A DNA stretch of 52,100 nucleotides, taken from the NCBI RefSeq assembly GCF_020439865.1, contig NZ_JAGRPF010000146.1, positions 1 through 52,100 on the forward strand, in the 5' to 3' direction. The translations under genes were made by a program, and so were the position numbers. Shown here piece after piece: positions 49,060 to 52,100 of the stretch; the first letter of the stretch is position 1, and each line of letters opens with the position of its first letter. A model generated the notes under the pieces. The model made no database searches. It was not told where the DNA came from and worked only from the letters and a program-made list of their open reading frames with translations. Source of the stretch: Prosthecobacter sp. (GTDB lineage: Bacteria; Verrucomicrobiota; Verrucomicrobiia; Verrucomicrobiales; Verrucomicrobiaceae).

Positions 49060-50281
49060 TGATTTCGAGCCCTTCGCGCACGATGTGCTGCGGTTGCGAG
49101 TATGTAAGGCGCAAACATTCGTGCGGGTGACGCCAGTCCTGATCGAGACCGTAGGAGAAGTAATGGCCGGGGATGACGAGCACCTTGCGCTCTTTCAGCC
49201 GGCGGTAGAGCTCTTTCGCGGGAATGGGGAGACCGTTGATCCAAAGCCAGAGGAAGAACGCACCCTCCTGCGCATGTAGCGCCCACGGAACACGATCGCC
49301 AAGAGCAGACGCGAGAACGGATTTGGCAAAATCGGAGCGTTCGCGGTAGAAGGGGCGGATGATCTCGGGTCCGAGCCTGACGAGCGTGTCGTCTTGGAGC
49401 AGCGGCTGCAGAATCGCCTGACCGAGATTGCCGTTCGCGAGCGAGACGATGGCGTTCATGTTCGACAAAGCCTTCACGATCTGCGGATCGGCGACGATCA
49501 TGGCGGTGCGAACACCGGGCAGCCCCACCTTGCTCATGCTGACGCTGAAGATCATCCCTGGCTGCCATTTGGGCTGGAAGCCGTTGTGGATGACGCCCGG
49601 AAAGGGATGACCGTAGGCGTTGTCGATGATCAATGGAATCCCATGCGCTTCGCTGAGCGCATGCAGGCTGTCGAATTCATTCTGGGTGAGGACGTTGCCC
49701 GTAGGATTCGTCGGGCAAGAGACACACATCGCAGCGATGTCCGGAGTGATGCGAAGGCGGTCGAAATCGACGTGGTATTTGATCTCATGTGGCGCGGTCT
49801 CGACAATACGTGGCAGGCATGCGGAGAACTGACCTTCAGCGAGCGCCTGGTTGGCGTAGCCGATGTACTCAGGCAACAACGGGAACAGAATGCGGCGCCT
49901 GGTGGCGCCGGTCTGTCCTGCGAGGAGATTGAAGAGCAGGAAGAAGGCACTCTGAGAGCTGGGCATCACCGCGATGTTGTCCTGTGTCACTTCCCAACCG
50001 CACCCGCGCTTCAAGAAGGCGGCAAAGGTTTCGCGGAAGAGCGGATTGCCACCAGGCGGATCGTAGTTCAGCAACGCTCGGTCGATACTGCCGTCATCTA
50101 GCAGAGCCTGCATGCGCCGGCGCCAGAGCTCCTGCACTTCAGGGATCGCCGCGGGCTGCCCGCCTCCGAGCATGCGCATGTCCGGATGCGTGGTGAGCGC
50201 AGCACCGCAGTCGTCCATGAGTTCCTGGATTCCGCTGGGGCCCGCGAGGCGCTGGCCGATGTCTGAGAAGTGGGCTTGCAT
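49031..50281 (-). CDS. avtA: Valine-pyruvate transaminase
   Basis: 416 residues from the start at 50281, where the ATG shares one base with the stop of the preceding gene (TGATG). Fold type I PLP enzyme: NYDPPGGNPLFRETFAAFL near 80, PSSQSAFFLLFNLLAG, CVSCPTNPTGNVLT (the Asn that contacts PLP), LIIDNAYGHPFPG and SMSKVGLPGVR with the PLP-binding Lys. Overall it matches AvtA, which transfers an amino group between alanine and 2-oxoisovalerate to form valine, in the cytoplasm. It is the second gene of the operon; the link with the methyltransferase downstream is by overlap only. Confidence 0.9.
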   Translation of the reverse strand: MQAHFSDIGQRLAGPSGIQELMDDCGAALTTHPDMRMLGGGQPAAIPEVQELWRRRMQALLDDGSIDRALLNYDPPGGNPLFRETFAAFLKRGCGWEVTQDNIAVMPSSQSAFFLLFNLLAGQTGATRRRILFPLLPEYIGYANQALAEGQFSACLPRIVETAPHEIKYHVDFDRLRITPDIAAMCVSCPTNPTGNVLTQNEFDSLHALSEAHGIPLIIDNAYGHPFPGVIHNGFQPKWQPGMIFSVSMSKVGLPGVRTAMIVADPQIVKALSNMNAIVSLANGNLGQAILQPLLQDDTLVRLGPEIIRPFYRERSDFAKSVLASALGDRVPWALHAQEGAFFLWLWINGLPIPAKELYRRLKERKVLVIPGHYFSYGLDQDWRHPHECLRLTYSQPQHIVREGLEIIADEIIRSF

Positions 50282-50727
50282 CAGGAGGCGACCGAAGTTT
50301 GCACCCATTCACGGATATCGAAACCTGGCGCGATTTTTTCAATCTGCCATCGACCGTCGGCATTCAGCCGGAAACTGCCGACCCAGCGCTGGTGCCACTC
50401 CTCAGGAGCGATCATGCTGAGCTGACGCCTTCCCCCAACCTCGTAGAGATGATAGATCTCACCGCAAACAGGCTCGAAGCCAAAATGACTTTCATAGATG
50501 AGCTTGTTCCAGTTGAACGCGTCGATGACCTCCATGTAGCGCTCCTGGATTTCGACCATTTCCTGCTGCAGCACCCGTTCAACACGGGAGGCACCCCGTG
50601 CTTTGAAACTGGTGAGGTCCTGCGGAATGATTTTGGCGGCCAGGCGTGAAACGGGATACGGCAGATAGCTTCCGCGCGGCTCTGGGGCCTGCAAAGCTGC
50701 GTCGATCGGGTCTAAAGCGGGGGCCAT
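50281..50727 (-). CDS. DUF2452-like protein
   Basis: 148 residues. The segments 'SFKARGASRVERVLQQEMVEIQERYMEVIDAFNWNKLIYES' (a long helix) and 'CGEIYHLYEVGGRRQLSMIAPEEWHQRWVGSFRLNADGRW' match DUF2452, a family present in bacteria and eukaryotes (human C1orf50). The function is not known. It is the first gene of the operon; its stop overlaps the avtA start by one base. No signal peptide. The region between its start and the divergent lipoprotein gene (83 bp) should hold both promoters. Confidence 0.78.
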   Translation of the reverse strand: MAPALDPIDAALQAPEPRGSYLPYPVSRLAAKIIPQDLTSFKARGASRVERVLQQEMVEIQERYMEVIDAFNWNKLIYESHFGFEPVCGEIYHLYEVGGRRQLSMIAPEEWHQRWVGSFRLNADGRWQIEKIAPGFDIREWVQTSVAS

Positions 50728-50777
50728 GACGGCCGTAGGATCGGCTCAGAGGAAGGGTGATGCAACGGTGCTTTGAT

Positions 50778-50805
50778 TTGAAAATCAATCCTTGGAGCGT
50801 ACGAT
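50778..50805 (+). promoter_or_regulatory. Possible sigma-70-type promoter of the lipoprotein gene
   Basis: TTGAAA at 50778-50783 and TACGAT at 50800-50805, with a 16-bp spacer. Transcription would begin at or next to the ATG at 50811, implying a leaderless mRNA, unless another start is used. Weak evidence. Confidence 0.35.
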
Positions 50806-50810
50806 ATGGC

Positions 50811-51371
50811 ATGAAGATATTCTCAAACCTGCAGATGAGCGCACTGCTCTGCAGCCTTCTGCTTGCCTCCTGCGCGTCGTCCACGATGGACAGCACTCCA
50901 ACCGTGGCAGAGTTGAATGCCTATGAAAAGGTGGTCCGGGCCAGGTACCAGCCATCATACGATGATCTGGCAAGGAAGCGTGAGAGCGGAGCCCTTAGCA
51001 AAGCCGAGTACGATGAGGAAAAGAGCCGGATCGATTCCAAGGTCGCTCAGGATGTCAATGATGCGGCTTGGAACAAACACTTCCTCGCGGAGTCTGAACG
51101 CAAAGCAGACGGTGTTCCCACGCCGGACAATCCCATTGCCTTAAGTTCAGGACAGGCGGGAGGAAGCATGGGATCGTTTTACCGTCCCTCGAATCAAAGC
51201 TTCGGAATGGCGGCTGGCATCGGAGGAACTGCCGGCATTGGCAGCATGAACGCCGCCCGTGAACAAGTCGGCAAAGGACAGGGGACTCGTAATGATGCGA
51301 TGTCGGCCGGTGGAACCTATCTGTCCCAGCCTCCTCCCGGTTCGATCTACGACTCCAACGTCACCCGGTAG
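50811..51371 (+). CDS. Small lipoprotein with a SHOCT-like helix pair and a Gly/Ser-rich tail
   Basis: 186 residues. The lipoprotein signal is MKIFSNLQMSALLCSLLLASC (lipobox LASC). Residues about 50-80 (YDDLARKRESGALSKAEYDEEKSRI) resemble the short SHOCT helix pair that often ends or joins membrane proteins. The last 80 residues are low in hydrophobic groups and rich in Gly, Ser, Ala and Asn (GMAAGIGGTAGIGSMNAA), so probably flexible. I recognise no family. It is convergent with pyruvate phosphate dikinase, separated by a strong terminator, and divergent from the DUF2452 operon. Confidence 0.8.
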   Translation: MKIFSNLQMSALLCSLLLASCASSTMDSTPTVAELNAYEKVVRARYQPSYDDLARKRESGALSKAEYDEEKSRIDSKVAQDVNDAAWNKHFLAESERKADGVPTPDNPIALSSGQAGGSMGSFYRPSNQSFGMAAGIGGTAGIGSMNAAREQVGKGQGTRNDAMSAGGTYLSQPPPGSIYDSNVTR

Positions 51372-51391
51372 TGGAGAATGCATTCGCATGA

Positions 51392-51427
51392 AAAAGCCCT
51401 GTGAGGAATTATCCCCACAGGGCTTTT
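51392..51427. terminator. Bidirectional rho-independent terminator
   Basis: Perfect 12-bp arms AAAAGCCCTGTG (51392-51403) and CACAGGGCTTTT (51416-51427), with A-run and T-run at opposite ends, so it can act on both strands. It lies between the convergent lipoprotein and ppdK genes. Confidence 0.9.
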
Positions 51428-51450
51428 GATGACGGATTGCTCCGCCACAC

Positions 51451-51469
51451 TGACCTCATAAGGAGGTCA
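51451..51469. terminator. Hairpin after the ppdK stop
   Basis: Arms TGACCTC (51451-51457) and GAGGTCA (51463-51469), five-base loop, 5 bp past the stop codon on the minus strand and before the main terminator. It may protect the mRNA 3' end; it has no T-run of its own. Confidence 0.45.
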
Positions 51470-51474
51470 ATGCG

Positions 51475-51597
51475 TTACTTCTTCTTCTTGGCGGCGGCCT
51501 TCTTGGCGGCTTTCTTGGCTGGAGCCTTCTTAGCGGCTTTCTTCACAGCTTTCTTTGCAGCCTTCTTGACGGCCTTTTTTGCAGCTTTCTTAGCCAT
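51475..51597 (-). CDS. Possible nested small gene: Lys/Ala-repeat, histone H1-like peptide
   Basis: From the ATG at 51597 the last 40 codons of the ppdK frame encode a peptide of nearly only Lys and Ala with one Pro, built from repeats of A-A-K-K-A. AGAGGA lies about 10 bases before this ATG, an unusually good ribosome site for this window. It may be made on its own as a DNA-compacting peptide, or be only the tail of the dikinase, if the frame is not interrupted by a sequencing error. Seen directly: repeat composition and the start context. The separate expression is inference. Confidence 0.4.
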   Translation of the reverse strand: MAKKAAKKAVKKAAKKAVKKAAKKAPAKKAAKKAAAKKKK

Positions 51598-52100
51598 AGT
51601 GTTTGTCCTCTGTTTGTTGTTGGTTGCTTTGTTGTTTTGTTTTGCCGCAGCAGCCGGCTTTGCAGCCTTGCCACTACGGACATTTTTTCCCGCGCCAGCC
51701 TGAGCGGCTGAACGCTTCTCTTCGATCGCTGCCTGCGCGGCGGCGAGGCGGGCGACTGGAACTCGGAAAGGACTGCAACTCACATAGGTGAGGCCCACAC
51801 GATGGCAGAATTTAACGCTGTCTGGATCACCCCCGTGTTCACCGCAGATGCCGAGCTTGATGTCCGGCTTCGTCTTGCGGCCTTTCTCAATGGCGATCTT
51901 GACGAGTTGTCCGACGCCGGACTGATCCAGCGTGGCGAAAGGATTTTTCTTGAAGATTTCGTTCTCGGTATACGGCATCAGGAAGCTGCCCATGTCATCG
52001 CGGCTGATGCCGAGAGCGGTCTGAGTGAGGTCGTTGGTGCCGAAGCTGAAGAACTGCGCCGTCTCGGCGATTTCATCAGCCGTGAGTGCTCCACGCGGCA
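51475..52100 (-). CDS. ppdK: Pyruvate, phosphate dikinase, C-terminal part, with a Lys/Ala-rich tail (5' end outside the window)
   Basis: The frame is open from the window end. The PEP-binding barrel end is clear: FFSFGTNDLTQTALGISRDDMGSFL, then IAIEKGRKTKPDIKLGICGEHGGDPDSVKF, with the catalytic Cys in G-I-C-G-E, and VSCSPFRVPVARLAAAQAAI, where the enzyme normally ends. The enzyme makes pyruvate and ATP from PEP, AMP and PPi (reversible). Here the frame continues for about 80 residues rich in Ala, Lys, Gln and Asn and ends in KKAAKKAV-type repeats. A Met 40 codons before the stop (51597), preceded by AGAGGA on the minus strand, could start a separate histone-H1-like peptide. Confidence 0.92.
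   Translation of the reverse strand, partial: PRGALTADEIAETAQFFSFGTNDLTQTALGISRDDMGSFLMPYTENEIFKKNPFATLDQSGVGQLVKIAIEKGRKTKPDIKLGICGEHGGDPDSVKFCHRVGLTYVSCSPFRVPVARLAAAQAAIEEKRSAAQAGAGKNVRSGKAAKPAAAAKQNNKATNNKQRTNTMAKKAAKKAVKKAAKKAVKKAAKKAPAKKAAKKAAAKKKK

Noticed and set aside
51478..51600. Regular short repeats that could be taken for a CRISPR-like or satellite array
   Set aside because: Units are in-frame codons for Lys and Ala (period 12-15 bp) with no unique spacers; low-complexity coding sequence.

Overview
The window is about 60% GC and looks like the chromosome of a Verrucomicrobiota bacterium, most likely of the Prosthecobacter/Verrucomicrobiales type; a planctomycete is the main alternative. 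The reasons are the very large number of secreted sulfatases mixed with DUF1080-like, PmoA-like, ThuA, DUF4838, PQQ-type beta-propeller and DUF5069 proteins, a four-helix-bundle 'suffix' gene flanked by 9-bp GTCNGAC repeats, frequent start codons without a Shine-Dalgarno sequence, and the absence of SusC/SusD genes. No rRNA, tRNA, CRISPR array or transposase was seen.

Bases 1-45400 form an accessory region, nearly all on the + strand, devoted to sulfated organic matter. It holds fourteen formylglycine-type (Cys-type) sulfatases, the first cut by the window edge, nearly all with signal peptides. Among them lie secreted helpers: two DUF1080/LamG-like proteins, two PQQ-like beta-propellers, a zinc phospholipase C-like protein, a 1052-residue DUF4838 (GH67-like) protein with a CBM9-like domain, an EF-hand protein, a GH25-like lipoprotein, an alpha/beta hydrolase, a PmoA-like protein, a ThuA protein, a ceramidase-like protein and a PhoD-like phosphatase. 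The locus probably removes sulfate esters from complex glycans or glycolipids and processes the products outside the cytoplasm. No formylglycine-generating enzyme, anSME, glycan transporter or classical endo-acting hydrolase is present here, so it depends on genes elsewhere.

Smaller units sit inside this region. One is a cytochrome P450. Another is an ArsR-regulated trio (DUF1579 lipoprotein, ArsR, AHSA1) with a perfect palindromic operator. A LysR gene diverges from a DUF5069 / flavin-binding / DUF1348 operon. There is also a thioredoxin-MsrA-like fusion, and an island with a four-helix-bundle gene and an AT-rich HNH nuclease.

Bases 45561-50727 (minus strand) are a compact housekeeping-like operon: DUF2452 protein, valine-pyruvate transaminase, MidA-like methyltransferase, a conserved protein of unknown function and a YhaM-like exoribonuclease. 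A small lipoprotein gene (+) then converges on pyruvate phosphate dikinase (minus, cut by the window end), separated by a strong bidirectional terminator.

The most unusual signals are a long bipartite upstream element shared at fixed spacing by three non-adjacent sulfatase genes; a homologous extra C-terminal domain on two sulfatases; signal-peptide DNA built from a short dispersed repeat; and a Lys/Ala-repeat tail on pyruvate phosphate dikinase that may also be a separate gene.
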